Under the pieces are notes generated by a model. It did no database searches. It saw only the letters and a list, made by a program, of their open reading frames with translations, and was not told the DNA's origin. Below, piece by piece: positions 6,984 through 15,813 of a stretch of DNA of 64,000 nt. A program made the translations under genes and the position numbers. Source of the DNA: Dietzia sp032248695 (lineage in GTDB: Bacteria; Actinomycetota; Actinomycetes; Mycobacteriales; Mycobacteriaceae); the NCBI RefSeq assembly GCF_032248695.1, contig NZ_JAVHXC010000003.1:62001-126000 (forward strand), in the 5' to 3' direction. The first letter of the stretch is position 1. Every line of letters begins with the position of its first letter.

Positions 6984-8426
6984 GTGCCGCTGACCCGCGA
7001 GGCCCTCCCCACCCCCCGCCGCTGGCCCATCCGCGTCGCCACCACCGTGATCGCCACCGCGATCGTGATGCTGGTGCTGGCCGTCGCCGCGGGCGGCGCC
7101 TGGCTGCTGCTGCGCTCGGCGGTGCACGACGCGATCGACTCGACGGGCCGCGACCGCGCCGTGGACGTGGCGACCCGGCTCGCCGCCGCCGGCCCGCAGG
7201 CCTCCCTCGAGCTGGTCTCCGAACCGCTGTCCGGGGTGGATCTCGTCCGGATCGTCGCCCCCGACGGACGCATCCTCGCCGGGCAGGTCACCCGCGGACT
7301 CGAGACCCTCCCCGCGCTGCCCGCTCCCGGCCCCGGTGAGATCCTCCGGCGACAGGTCGACGCCCCCGACGGCTCCGACCTGCGGGTCACCTCCGTCGGC
7401 GTGGACATGCGCGGGGTGCTCCTGGCCGTGGAGGTGGGCACCGACACCGACCGGTACGACACCGTCCTGGCCGCCGGCGCGGTCCTGTTCCTGTCCTTCG
7501 TGCCCGTCGCGGGGCTCGCGACCGCCGGGTTCGTCCACTACGCCATGGGCCGGGTCCTGCGCCCCGTCGAGTCGATCCGCTCCCGCGTCGCCGAGATCTC
7601 CGCCTCCGGCCGCGGCGAGCGGGTGCCCGTGCCCGAGGCGGAGGACGAGATCGCGCGCCTGGCCCGCACGATGAACGCGATGCTCGCCCGCCTCGACGCC
7701 GCCCGCACCGCCCAGGTGGCGTTCGTCGGCGACGCCTCCCACGAGCTGCGCAGTCCCCTGTCGACCCTGTCGACGATGCTCGAGCTGTCCTCCACCTCCG
7801 GCACGCCGGTCGACGTGGAGACGGTCGACGAACTGCTCCTGCCCGAGGTGGAGCGGATGCGCACCATGGTCGAGGACCTGCTGCTGCTGGCCAAGAGCGA
7901 CGAGCGCGGGCGGCCGTTGCGGCGGGACGACGTGGACCTCGACGACCTGGTCCTGTCGGAGGCGGCGCGGCTGCGCGGCCTCGCCGCGTCCGGTGACGCG
8001 TCCGGTGACGCGGGCGGGCTCGAGGTGTCCGTCTCCGTCGAACCGGCCCGCCTCGTCGGGGACCCCGACGCCCTGCAACGGGTGGTGCGCAACCTCGTCG
8101 ACAACGCCCGCCGCCACGCCCGCGCGCGCGTGGCGTTGAGCCTGACGGTCGACCGGTCCGGCGCCGGATCCCCGCGCGCGGTGATCACGGTCGACGACGA
8201 CGGCGAGGGCGTTCCCCCTGATCAGCGGGAATCGGTGTTCGACCGCTTCGCCCGCCTGGACGCGGACCGCGCGCGGGGCAGCGGCGGATCGGGCCTGGGC
8301 CTGGCGATCGTCTCCGAGATCACCCGCACCCACGGGGGCGCGGTGCGGGCGGAGGACGCGCCCGGCGGAGGCGCCCGGTTCGTGGTCGAGTTGCCCGTGG
8401 AAGCGCTCGAGGACACGGGCGACTGA
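6984..8426 (+). CDS. HAMP-type sensor histidine kinase (orphan)
   Basis: This is a 480-residue membrane sensor kinase. An N-terminal helix (VATTVIATAIVMLVLAVAAG) precedes an extracytoplasmic domain of about 120 residues. A second helix with LFLSFVPVAGLATAGFV and a HAMP domain follow. The HisKA box is GDASHELRSPLSTL, with the phospho-accepting His. ATPase boxes are NLVDNARRHA, VDDDGEGVPPD and GGSGLGLAIV. No OmpR-type regulator is adjacent. The nearest one without a kinase is at 12759-13466, beyond a four-gene module, and may be its partner. Confidence 0.9.
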   Translation: MPLTREALPTPRRWPIRVATTVIATAIVMLVLAVAAGGAWLLLRSAVHDAIDSTGRDRAVDVATRLAAAGPQASLELVSEPLSGVDLVRIVAPDGRILAGQVTRGLETLPALPAPGPGEILRRQVDAPDGSDLRVTSVGVDMRGVLLAVEVGTDTDRYDTVLAAGAVLFLSFVPVAGLATAGFVHYAMGRVLRPVESIRSRVAEISASGRGERVPVPEAEDEIARLARTMNAMLARLDAARTAQVAFVGDASHELRSPLSTLSTMLELSSTSGTPVDVETVDELLLPEVERMRTMVEDLLLLAKSDERGRPLRRDDVDLDDLVLSEAARLRGLAASGDASGDAGGLEVSVSVEPARLVGDPDALQRVVRNLVDNARRHARARVALSLTVDRSGAGSPRAVITVDDDGEGVPPDQRESVFDRFARLDADRARGSGGSGLGLAIVSEITRTHGGAVRAEDAPGGGARFVVELPVEALEDTGD

Positions 8427-8434
8427 GCACCGGA

Positions 8435-8440
8435 TAGGCT
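8435..8440 (+). promoter_or_regulatory. Candidate leaderless -10 (TAGGCT)
   Basis: TAGGCT ends 8 nt before the GTG at 8449. This suggests the NarL-type module has its own promoter in the 22-nt gap after the upstream kinase. Confidence 0.45.
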
Positions 8441-8448
8441 CGCCTCTC

Positions 8449-9807
8449 GTGTGGGCCCGCCTGAACCGCCTCTTCGACGCCGAGGACCCCTGGATCCGCC
8501 CACTGCCGGAGAACTACCTCCGCGCGGACGCGATCCTCGCCCTGGCGGTGTTCGCCTGTTCGGCGGTCGGCGTGGAGATCCTCCGGAGTACCGGTGCCCT
8601 CGCCGGCGAGGGCTCACCGGTCTGGGCGCAGTATCTCGCCATGGCCAGCGTGGCGCCGCTGCTGGCGGTCCGCCGCCGGTTCCCGCTCACCACCGGTCTC
8701 GGGGCGACCGCGCACCTGCTGGTGATCGGCAGCATCATGCCGTTGGTGATGGGCCAGGTGTCCCAGCAGGTGCTGTACTTCGTCGCCGTGTACTCCGCGG
8801 TCGCCTGGGCGCGCGACCGGCGGGCACTCGTCGGCGTCGCCGTGGGGATCACCGCGGCCCTGGCGGTCTGGATGGTCTGGTACGTCGCCCTCGGCTCCGG
8901 GTTGCAGCAGATCCTCGACGCCGTGGAGGACGTCGACCATTCGAGCGGTCTGCTCCCCCCGGTCCCCGCCTTCCTCGCCTACGCGGTCCTCATCAACGTC
9001 GCGTACTTCGGCGGCGCGGCCGCGCTCGGGGTCTCCTCGTGGCGCGGGGCCCGGCGTCGTCACGAGCTCGCCGAGCAGGCGCGGACGATCGAGCACCAGT
9101 CCGAGGCCCTGCGCGATAGCGCCGTGGTGGAGGAGCGCCTGCGTATCGCCCGCGAGCTGCACGACGTGATCGCCCACCACGTCGCGGCGATCGGGGTCCA
9201 GGCCGCCGCCGCGCGCCGGGTCATGGACCGCGACCCCGACGCCGCCGCGGGGGCCCTGCGCACGATCGAGGAGTCCTCGCGCTCGGCAGTCGCGGAGATG
9301 CGGTCCCTGCTCGGTGCGCTCCGCAGCGGCGGCCCCGACATCCCGCCCGTCGGGGCGCGGTCCTCCGGCCACGGGCTCGCGGACGTCGCCCGGCTGGCCG
9401 CCGCGCACGACACGGCCGGGTTCTCCACCACCGTCACCGTGGCCGCCGCCCCCGGGCATCCCCTCGAGGAGGTCCCGGCCCTCGTCGGGCTCTCGCTGTA
9501 CCGCACCGTGCAGGAGGCGCTGGCCAACACCCGGCGCCACTCCACCGCGCACCACGCCGGGATCGTCCTGCGCACCGGGGAGAACCCCGACCGCACCCCG
9601 TACGCGGAGGTCGAGGTCCTCGACGACGGGCGGCCCCGCACCGGGACCTCGGGCAGCGGCCTCGGGCTGCTCGGCATGCGGGAGCGCGTCCGGTCGCACG
9701 GCGGGGAATGCGAGATCGGCCCCCGGGTGACCGGCGGATACCGTGTCCGGGTCCGGTTGCCCTACCGGCCGGGCACAGACCACCACGGCCACGGGGAGGG
9801 CACATGA
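8449..9807 (+). CDS. NarL-family sensor histidine kinase (HisKA_3)
   Basis: The 452-residue kinase has about six hydrophobic helices in its first 200 residues. A dimerisation/phosphoacceptor helix carries RELHDVIAHHVAAIGVQ, and a compact HATPase domain ends in GSGLGLLGMRERV. The HDVIAHH pattern is that of HisKA_3 kinases, which pair with LuxR/NarL regulators. It overlaps the regulator start by 4 nt (ATGA), so the two are translationally coupled. The stimulus is unknown; the downstream exporter suggests an envelope or antimicrobial cue. Confidence 0.9.
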   Translation: MWARLNRLFDAEDPWIRPLPENYLRADAILALAVFACSAVGVEILRSTGALAGEGSPVWAQYLAMASVAPLLAVRRRFPLTTGLGATAHLLVIGSIMPLVMGQVSQQVLYFVAVYSAVAWARDRRALVGVAVGITAALAVWMVWYVALGSGLQQILDAVEDVDHSSGLLPPVPAFLAYAVLINVAYFGGAAALGVSSWRGARRRHELAEQARTIEHQSEALRDSAVVEERLRIARELHDVIAHHVAAIGVQAAAARRVMDRDPDAAAGALRTIEESSRSAVAEMRSLLGALRSGGPDIPPVGARSSGHGLADVARLAAAHDTAGFSTTVTVAAAPGHPLEEVPALVGLSLYRTVQEALANTRRHSTAHHAGIVLRTGENPDRTPYAEVEVLDDGRPRTGTSGSGLGLLGMRERVRSHGGECEIGPRVTGGYRVRVRLPYRPGTDHHGHGEGT

Positions 9808-10505
9808 CCGGCGAGGGCACCGCGGGGGCGCTCCGGGTCCTCGTCGTGGACGACCAGGCGCTCATGCGGTCGGGGTTCTCGATGATGCTGGGCGTCGAAC
9901 CGGACATCGACGTCATCGGCGACGCGGCGGACGGCGCCGCCGCGATCGAGATGTGCCGCCGCCACCGCCCGGACGTCGTGCTCATGGACGTCCAGATGCC
10001 GGGGACCGACGGCATCGCGGCCACCGAGGTCATCACCGGCGAGCACCTCGCCAAGGTCCTCATCCTCACCACCTTCGACCGCGACGACTACCTGTTCGAC
10101 GCCCTGCGCGCCGGGGCGAGCGGGTTCCTGCTGAAGAACTCCGACCCCGAGGACCTGGTGGACGGCATCCGGGCCGTGGGCCACGGCCACGCCCTGCTCG
10201 CGCCCGAGGTGACCCGCCGCGTCATCGAACGCCTCGCCACGCCGCCCCCGACCGAGGAGCGACCCGGCCCCGACCGGTCGGGGGCACGCGCGCCCGAGCT
10301 GGCCGGTCTCACGGCGCGTGAGACCGAGGTCCTGGGCCTGGTCGCGCGGGGACTGTCCAACGCCGAGATCGCCGACCGTCTCGTCGTGGGCGAGGCCACG
10401 GTCAAGACCCACGTCTCGTCCTGCCTGGCCAAGCTCCACCTGCGCGACCGCGTCCAGGCGGTGGTCCTGGCCTACGAGGTCGGCCTGGTCCACCCCGGGG
10501 ACTGA
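9804..10505 (+). CDS. NarL/FixJ-type response regulator
   Basis: The 233-residue regulator has a receiver domain (VLVVDDQALMRSG, phospho-Asp in DVVLMDVQMPG, Thr in ILTTF, Lys in LLKNSDPEDL). A LuxR-type helix-turn-helix follows, with LTARETEVLGLVARGLSNAEIA and VGEATVKTHVS. It is the cognate regulator of the overlapping upstream kinase and most likely controls the ABC exporter genes that follow. Confidence 0.92.
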   Translation: MTGEGTAGALRVLVVDDQALMRSGFSMMLGVEPDIDVIGDAADGAAAIEMCRRHRPDVVLMDVQMPGTDGIAATEVITGEHLAKVLILTTFDRDDYLFDALRAGASGFLLKNSDPEDLVDGIRAVGHGHALLAPEVTRRVIERLATPPPTEERPGPDRSGARAPELAGLTARETEVLGLVARGLSNAEIADRLVVGEATVKTHVSSCLAKLHLRDRVQAVVLAYEVGLVHPGD

Positions 10506-10591
10506 CCCCCTCCCCCTCGAGGCGGAGACGCCACCCCCTCCTCCCGCACGAAATCCCCCCGTGGGCTGATCCGCCCGGGCACCGCCCGCCC

Positions 10592-10597
10592 TAGCGT
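10592..10597 (+). promoter_or_regulatory. Candidate -10 (TAGCGT) of the ABC exporter
   Basis: TAGCGT lies in the 135-nt gap upstream of the ABC ATPase. The surrounding 16-mer CTAGCGTGGTCGGTAC recurs exactly at 33144-33159, before a VOC protein gene. A 12-bp tandem repeat (GCACCAGGGAGT-like, two copies, about 10610-10633) sits just before the ribosome-binding site. Confidence 0.45.
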
Positions 10598-10640
10598 GGT
10601 CGGTACACCTGCACCAGGGAGTGCACCAGGGAGGGAAACG

Positions 10641-11522
10641 ATGCTCGGGGTCAACGGACTCACCAGACGCTTCGGCGACAACCTCGCCGTCGACGGCGTC
10701 ACCTTCGAGGTCCCGGCGGGGGCCATGACCGGCTTCGTCGGCGGCAACGGCGCCGGCAAGACCACGACGATGCGCATGATCATGGGCGTCCTGCAGCCCA
10801 CCGCCGGCACCGTGACGTGGGCGGGCCGCGAGGTCACCGTCGCCGACCGCCGCACGTTCGGTTACATGCCGGAGGAGCGGGGCCTGTACCCCAAGCAGCC
10901 GCTCCTCGACCAGCTCGTCTACCTCGGTCGGTTGCAGGGCCGCAGCGCGGCCGGGGCCAGGCGGACCGCGCTCGACCTCCTCGACCGGTTCGGCCTCGGG
11001 GAGCGCACCACCGACAAGCTCGAGTCCCTCTCGCTCGGCAACCAGCAGCGCGTGCAGATCGCGGCCGCCGTCATCGGCGAGCCGGAATTCCTCGTCCTGG
11101 ACGAGCCGTTCTCGGGCCTGGACCCGGCCGCCGTCGACTCGATGGTCGACCTGCTCCGCGAGCACACCACCCGGGGCGTGCCCGTCCTGTTCTCCTCCCA
11201 CCAGCTCGACCTGGTCGAGCGACTCTGCGACCAGCTCGTCGTCCTGTCCCGGGGGCGGGTCGTCTCGGCCGGCACGGTGACCGAGTTGCGTGACCGGGGC
11301 CGGGTCCTGCACCGCCTCGTCGTGGGCGGGGACGCCGGCTGGGTGCGGGCGCTGCCGGGCCTCCACGTCGTCGACGTCGACGGCCCCACCGCCCTGCTCG
11401 AACTGGGCGATCCCCAGCACACGGACCTCGTCCTGCGCGAGGCGATGGCCCGCGGTGACGTCCGCGAGCTCGCCCGCGTCGTCCCCAGCCTGTCCGACAT
11501 CTACCGCGAGGTGACCTCATGA
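10641..11522 (+). CDS. ABC-2 exporter ATP-binding protein (NatA-like)
   Basis: This is a 293-residue ABC ATPase. Walker A is GGNGAGKTTT, the signature loop is LSLGNQQRVQ, Walker B is FLVLDEPFSGLDP and the switch His is in SSHQLDLVE. The C-terminal 80 residues form the extra domain common in NatA/drug-efflux ATPases. The ATG is chosen because GAGGGAAACG directly precedes it; an ATG 45 nt upstream lacks such a site. The gene is coupled to its permease by an ATGA overlap. It probably powers export under control of the upstream two-component system. Confidence 0.9.
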   Translation: MLGVNGLTRRFGDNLAVDGVTFEVPAGAMTGFVGGNGAGKTTTMRMIMGVLQPTAGTVTWAGREVTVADRRTFGYMPEERGLYPKQPLLDQLVYLGRLQGRSAAGARRTALDLLDRFGLGERTTDKLESLSLGNQQRVQIAAAVIGEPEFLVLDEPFSGLDPAAVDSMVDLLREHTTRGVPVLFSSHQLDLVERLCDQLVVLSRGRVVSAGTVTELRDRGRVLHRLVVGGDAGWVRALPGLHVVDVDGPTALLELGDPQHTDLVLREAMARGDVRELARVVPSLSDIYREVTS

Positions 11523-12793
11523 CCACCACCCCCCTCACCCGGCCCGCGGCGGCGGCCACGCCCGGGGACGACGCCGACGCCCACGAGACCGAGGCGGCCT
11601 GGCGGATCGTCGCGGGCCGCGAGATCACGGTCAAGCTCCGCGATCGGAACTTCATCATCTCCACGCTCACCACCATCGCGATCTTCGTCGTCGCGTTCGG
11701 CGTGTCGTTCCTGCTGGGTGGGGACGACGACGAGAAGAGGATCGCCGTCGTCTCGCCGGACGCCGCGGCGATCGTGCAGCAGACGGACGCGCGGGCGGAG
11801 GCCGCCGAGACCGGGGGCGCCGACGAGACGGCGGTGGCGGGCGCACCCACCGTGCGGCTGACCACCGAACAGGTCGCCGACGAGGCGGCCGCGGAGCAGG
11901 CGGTGCGCGACGGCGACGCCGACGCCGCTCTCGTGGGCCGGCCGGGCGAGTGGGCGCTCGTCGGCGACGAGGGCGTCGACCCCGGCATCGCCGCGGCCGT
12001 CAGCGCGACGGTGGCGACCGACGCGCTCGAACGCAACGCGGCGGCCGCCGGGACCACCGTCGCCGACCTCACCGCGGGGTCGGTGGTGCAGGAGCGTCTC
12101 CTCGACTCCGACGGCACGTCCGACGAGGGGGTCCGGGTGGTCGCCGGCTTCGTCTTCGTCTTCCTCTTCTACATGGCCGCGATCCTCTTCGGCTACGCCA
12201 TCGCCAACAGCGTCGTGGAGGAGAAGCAGTCACGGATCGTCGAGATCCTCGCCGCCGCGATCCCCCTGCGCCAACTCCTCGTGGGGAAGGTCGTCGGCGC
12301 GACCGTGCTCGCCCTGGGACAGATGGTGATCTTCGTGGCCATCGGCCTGATCGGCCTGAGCGTCACCGACTACGCCACCCTGCTGCCGGCGCTCGCCGGG
12401 GCGGCGGCGTGGTACCTGGTGCTCTTCGTCATCGGCTTCGTGGCCCTGGCCTGCCTGTTCGCCGTGGCGGGCGCGCTGGCCACCCGCGCCGAGGACGTCC
12501 AGACCACCACGTCCCCGCTGCTCACGATCATCATGGTGGTGTTCTTCGGCGGACTGTTCCTCCAGGACACCTGGCAGGTCATCGGCTCCTACGTGCCCGT
12601 CATGTCGACCGTGACGATGCCGATCCGCCTCGTGGCGGGCACGGCGGCGTGGTGGGAACCGGCCGTCGCCACGCTCCTGACGCTCCTGGCCGCCGCCGTG
12701 ATCATCCGGGTCGCGGAGCGGTTGTACCGCCGGTCGATCATGCAGACCGGCCGCAAGCTCACCTACCGTGAGGCGCTGTCGTTGACGGAGTGA
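11519..12793 (+). CDS. ABC-2 type exporter permease (NatB-like)
   Basis: The 424-residue permease has one N-terminal helix (FIISTLTTIAIFVVAFGV), an extracytoplasmic Ala/Asp-rich domain of about 140 residues, and a cluster of five or so helices from about residue 210 onward. The conserved EEKQSRIVEILAAAIP segment is typical of Na+-efflux/multidrug ABC-2 permeases. It partners the overlapping ATPase. Its last 35 nt overlap the 3' end of the convergent OmpR-type regulator. Confidence 0.88.
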   Translation: MTTTPLTRPAAAATPGDDADAHETEAAWRIVAGREITVKLRDRNFIISTLTTIAIFVVAFGVSFLLGGDDDEKRIAVVSPDAAAIVQQTDARAEAAETGGADETAVAGAPTVRLTTEQVADEAAAEQAVRDGDADAALVGRPGEWALVGDEGVDPGIAAAVSATVATDALERNAAAAGTTVADLTAGSVVQERLLDSDGTSDEGVRVVAGFVFVFLFYMAAILFGYAIANSVVEEKQSRIVEILAAAIPLRQLLVGKVVGATVLALGQMVIFVAIGLIGLSVTDYATLLPALAGAAAWYLVLFVIGFVALACLFAVAGALATRAEDVQTTTSPLLTIIMVVFFGGLFLQDTWQVIGSYVPVMSTVTMPIRLVAGTAAWWEPAVATLLTLLAAAVIIRVAERLYRRSIMQTGRKLTYREALSLTE

Positions 12794-13466
12794 CCTCGCT
12801 GTCCACCAGCCGGTACCCCTGGCCGCGGACGGTCTCGATGGCGCGGGCCCCGAACGGGGCGTCGATCTTGCGCCGCAGGTACCCGACGTAGACCTCGACG
12901 ATGTTGTCGTCGCCGTCGTAGGCCGAGTCCCACACCGCCCGCATGATCTGCGTCTTGGACACCACCTGGTTGCGGTTGCGGATGAGGTACTCGAGCACCG
13001 CGTACTCCCGCGCGGTCACGCTGATCCTGGTCTCACCCCGCCGCACCTCCCGGGCGGCGGGGTCCACGACCAGGTCCCCCGCCTGGAAGGTGGCGGGACG
13101 TTCGGGGGCGCCACGGCGGACGAGGGCCCGCAGGCGCGCCTCCAGGACGACGAACGAGAACGGCTTGACCAGGTAGTCGTCGGCCCCCAGGTCGAACGCG
13201 TCGGCCTCGTCGTACTCGCCGTCCTTGGCGGTGAGCATGAGCACCGGGGTCCAGACGCCGCGGCGACGCATCTCGCGGACCACCTCGTAGCCGCTGCGGC
13301 GCGGCATCATGATGTCCAGCACCACCACGTCGAAGTCGTCGCCGCAGGCCAGCTCGAGGCCCACCTCGCCGTCGGGTGCGGTCTCCACCGCCCACCCGCC
13401 GGCCGCCAGGCCGCGACGCAGACTCTCGCGCAGCGCCGGCTCGTCGTCGACCACGAGGACCCGCAT
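12759..13466 (-). CDS. OmpR/PhoB-type response regulator (orphan)
   Basis: The 235-residue regulator has a receiver domain (VLVVDDEPALRE, phospho-Asp in DVVVLDIMMP, LTAKD, YLVKPFSF). A winged-helix DNA-binding domain follows (TAREYAVLEYLIRNRNQVVSK, VYVGYLRRKID, ETVRGQGYRLV). There is no kinase beside it. Candidate partner: the HAMP kinase at 6984-8426. The gene starts 10 nt after the cysE stop on the same strand, so it may be co-transcribed with cysE. Its 3' end overlaps the exporter permease on the other strand. Confidence 0.92.
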   Translation of the reverse strand: MRVLVVDDEPALRESLRRGLAAGGWAVETAPDGEVGLELACGDDFDVVVLDIMMPRRSGYEVVREMRRRGVWTPVLMLTAKDGEYDEADAFDLGADDYLVKPFSFVVLEARLRALVRRGAPERPATFQAGDLVVDPAAREVRRGETRISVTAREYAVLEYLIRNRNQVVSKTQIMRAVWDSAYDGDDNIVEVYVGYLRRKIDAPFGARAIETVRGQGYRLVDSEVTPSTTAPHGR

Positions 13467-13476
13467 CGGTGCGCCC

Positions 13477-14316
13477 CTAGGCCTGCGGGTCGATCTCCTG
13501 GTCCATCCGCTCCGCGGGGACCAGGGTGTCCGAGTGCCGGCGGACGACCTTCGCGGGCACCCCCGCCACGGTGGTGTGCGGCGGCACCTCGTGCAGGACG
13601 ACCGAGCCGGCGGCGACCTTCGAGCAGTCGCCGACCCGGACGTTGCCCAGCACGATGGAGCCCGCGGACAGCAGCACGCCCGATCCGATCTTGGGGTGCC
13701 GGTCGCCGTCCTCGTTCCCCGTGCCCCCGAGCGTGACGCCCTGGAGGATTGAGACCCCGTCACCGATCACGCAGGTCTCCCCCACGACGATGCCGGTGGC
13801 GTGGTCGACGAGGATGCCCGAGCCCACGCGCGCGGCGGGGTGGATGTCCATCGCGAACACCTCGGAGATGCGGCTCTGCAGGAACGACGCGGCCATGACG
13901 CGGCCGGAGTTCCACATCTCGTGTGCCACGCGGTGCACCTGCAGGCCCAGGAAGCCCTTCGCGAACAGGTACGGCACCAGGTAGTTGGGGTAGGCCGGGT
14001 TGCGCTCGTAACTCACCACGAGGTCGGCGGCGACCGCCTCGAGGACGTGCGGGTTCTCGGCCAGGACCGCGCGGATCTCCTTCTCCAGCACGTGGCGCCC
14101 GATCTCGGGCGTCGCGATGCGGGACGCGGCGAGCCGCGCGAGGGATTCTCCCAGGTCGTCGCACCCGTCGATGAGGTCCAGGACGAGGCCCGCGATCAGC
14201 GGCTCGTTCCGGCTCGAGGTCGCGTCGAGCGACAAGCGGTTCCAGACTGCGCGAACGGAGGAGTCGGCCTCCGCCTGCGGGACGCACGGGTTCTCGATGC
14301 TCAGCTCGATGGTCAC
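13477..14316 (-). CDS. cysE: Serine O-acetyltransferase
   Basis: The 279-residue protein is the long CysE form. It has a helical N-terminal domain (about 1-150, including NPAYPNYLVPYLFAKGFLGLQ), then a left-handed hexapeptide-repeat domain with the catalytic His in VDHATGIVVGE and the typical GDRHPKIGSGVLLSAGS and NVRVGDCSKVAAGS turns. It acetylates serine to O-acetylserine, the committed step to cysteine. No cysK is nearby in the window. The GTG start is fixed by a TACGCT box 7 nt upstream. Confidence 0.93.
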   Translation of the reverse strand: MTIELSIENPCVPQAEADSSVRAVWNRLSLDATSSRNEPLIAGLVLDLIDGCDDLGESLARLAASRIATPEIGRHVLEKEIRAVLAENPHVLEAVAADLVVSYERNPAYPNYLVPYLFAKGFLGLQVHRVAHEMWNSGRVMAASFLQSRISEVFAMDIHPAARVGSGILVDHATGIVVGETCVIGDGVSILQGVTLGGTGNEDGDRHPKIGSGVLLSAGSIVLGNVRVGDCSKVAAGSVVLHEVPPHTTVAGVPAKVVRRHSDTLVPAERMDQEIDPQA

Positions 14317-14323
14317 CTGATAC

Positions 14324-14329
14324 AGCGTA
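14324..14329 (-). promoter_or_regulatory. Candidate leaderless -10 (TACGCT) for cysE
   Basis: On the minus strand TACGCT ends 7 nt before the GTG at 14316. Confidence 0.5.
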
Positions 14330-14434
14330 GGCGTGTGTCACGGAGCGGGGCGAGTCGCGGCGGTATCGGCCGGTGGCGGGACGCTCCGCGACGAGCCGGT
14401 GCCCGGGCGCCTCGACGGGCCGTGACGGGCGCGG

Positions 14435-14440
14435 CAGGAT
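14435..14440 (+). promoter_or_regulatory. Candidate leaderless -10 (CAGGAT)
   Basis: CAGGAT ends 6 nt before the ATG at 14447. Confidence 0.4.
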
Positions 14441-14446
14441 GGGGCC

Positions 14447-14770
14447 ATGATCCTCATCAACGTGCGCTTCGACGTCAAGGAAGAATTCGCCGACTCCTGG
14501 CTCGAGATCACCCGGGAGTTCACCGAGGCCACCCGCGCCGAGGCGGGCAACCTGTGGTTCGACTGGTACCGCTCGCCGGAGGCCCCCTCCACCTACCTGC
14601 TGTGCGAGGCGTTCCGTGAGGGCGACGCGCCGGCCCGGCACGTGCGCTCGGAGCACTTCCAGCAGTTCACCGCGTCGGCGGCCCGGTACCTCGAGCGGAC
14701 GCCCCGGATCATCAACACGACGGCCGAGGGCGACGAGTGGGGCACGATGGGCGAGATCACCGTCGAATGA
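14447..14770 (+). CDS. ABM-domain quinol monooxygenase-like protein
   Basis: The 107-residue protein is a single antibiotic-biosynthesis-monooxygenase (dimeric ferredoxin-like) domain. The opening INVRFDVKEEFADSW, the central GNLWFDWYRS and the later RHVRSEHFQQF with its His residues match the YgiN/quinol-monooxygenase group. Such proteins oxidise quinols or similar phenolics without a cofactor, but many have no known substrate. It has its own promoter and terminator, so it is monocistronic. Confidence 0.8.
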   Translation: MILINVRFDVKEEFADSWLEITREFTEATRAEAGNLWFDWYRSPEAPSTYLLCEAFREGDAPARHVRSEHFQQFTASAARYLERTPRIINTTAEGDEWGTMGEITVE

Positions 14771-14776
14771 CCGCGC

Positions 14777-14816
14777 GCAGCCGCCCTCCGCGATCGTGAT
14801 GCGGGAGGGCGGCTGC
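14777..14816. terminator. Hairpin terminator between converging genes
   Basis: The arms GCAGCCGCCCTCC and GGAGGGCGGCTGC pair perfectly, with an added C/G pair around a single bulge. It can serve both the ABM gene and the DUF1906 gene. Confidence 0.7.
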
Positions 14817-14841
14817 GGGGCGGGTCAGCGCCGGGGGTTGA

Positions 14842-15657
14842 TCAGGAACTGCCGAGCGCCGACTGCGCGAGCGTCAGCGGATCGATCGGCCACCACTGGC
14901 CGTAGTCCAGCGCGTAGACACGGTTGAGGTCGGACACGACGCCGCCGACGGTGACCTGCTGGCGGACCGGCAGCTGGTGGATGGTCGCGGCCGGGTTGAG
15001 GCGCCCGCCCGAGCCCCAGTCGTGCTGCCAGAAGTACTGCCCGAGGCCGATCTGACGGCACCAGTCAATGGTCGGGGCGTTGGCGTACACGCCCAGCTTC
15101 ATACCCGCGCCGTGCAGGTGGGCGCGCCACCGCTCGAGGTACGGGCGGATCTGGTTGTCGAACTGCCACCGGCTGGGGTTGTCGTCGATCGCGACGTACA
15201 TCGGCACGCCCGACGGGCCGCCCGCGTCGCGGTGGATGCGGATGCCGATGGGCGCGTGGTGATCGCCGGCGCCGGCGCCACCGTGCCAGTCCGCGGTCTC
15301 GGCGCGACCGTACTGGTAGCACGAGACCATGTTGAGGCCGTGGGCCCGGAAGTCGTCCACCTCGCGACGCCGCAACGGCTTGCCCGTCATCCAGGCCGAG
15401 TTCGGGCGCTGATTGGAGCAGTACCGCACGGCGCCCATGTGGCCGGCCGCCCGGATCGACGCCGCCGACGGCGGGCCGGAGGCGTAGTCGAGCAGGGTGC
15501 CGACGGGGATCCCTGCCCCCGCGCCCGGCAGGGCGCCGAGCCCGGCGGGGATGGAGGACTGCGCGCCCACCGCGGGGGTCAGACCCGCGGCGATGGCGCC
15601 GGCCCCGGCCGCGCTGAGGCCCGCGCGGCGGAGGAAGGTTCGGCGGTCGAACGTCAT
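14842..15657 (-). CDS. Tat-exported DUF1906 (Rv2525c-like) protein
   Basis: The 271-residue protein begins with a twin-arginine signal (DRRTFLRRAGLSAAG) and an Ala-rich stretch ending near VGAQS. The remainder is a DUF1906/glycoside-hydrolase-like TIM barrel: LLDYASGPPS, GAVRYCSNQ, NMVSCYQYGRAE, MYVAIDDNP, KLGVYANAP and QYFWQHDWGSGG. Its mycobacterial counterpart Rv2525c is a Tat substrate linked to the cell wall. Catalysis in this family is not established. CGGAG precedes the ATG. The 156-nt upstream gap holds nothing I recognise beyond promoter-like sequence. Confidence 0.87.
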   Translation of the reverse strand: MTFDRRTFLRRAGLSAAGAGAIAAGLTPAVGAQSSIPAGLGALPGAGAGIPVGTLLDYASGPPSAASIRAAGHMGAVRYCSNQRPNSAWMTGKPLRRREVDDFRAHGLNMVSCYQYGRAETADWHGGAGAGDHHAPIGIRIHRDAGGPSGVPMYVAIDDNPSRWQFDNQIRPYLERWRAHLHGAGMKLGVYANAPTIDWCRQIGLGQYFWQHDWGSGGRLNPAATIHQLPVRQQVTVGGVVSDLNRVYALDYGQWWPIDPLTLAQSALGSS

Positions 15658-15813
15658 GGAGGTGCTCCGGGGTCTCGAATGGTGAGGGAGGCGTGTGGCC
15701 TGTGGGGCCGACGCACCCCGACGAGTGTGTCACATGGAGATCGCGGAGGATATCCCCGCGTTACCACAGGAGAGGACCACCGCGGGGCAGGCGCGGCTGG
15801 TTGACTGCTGACC

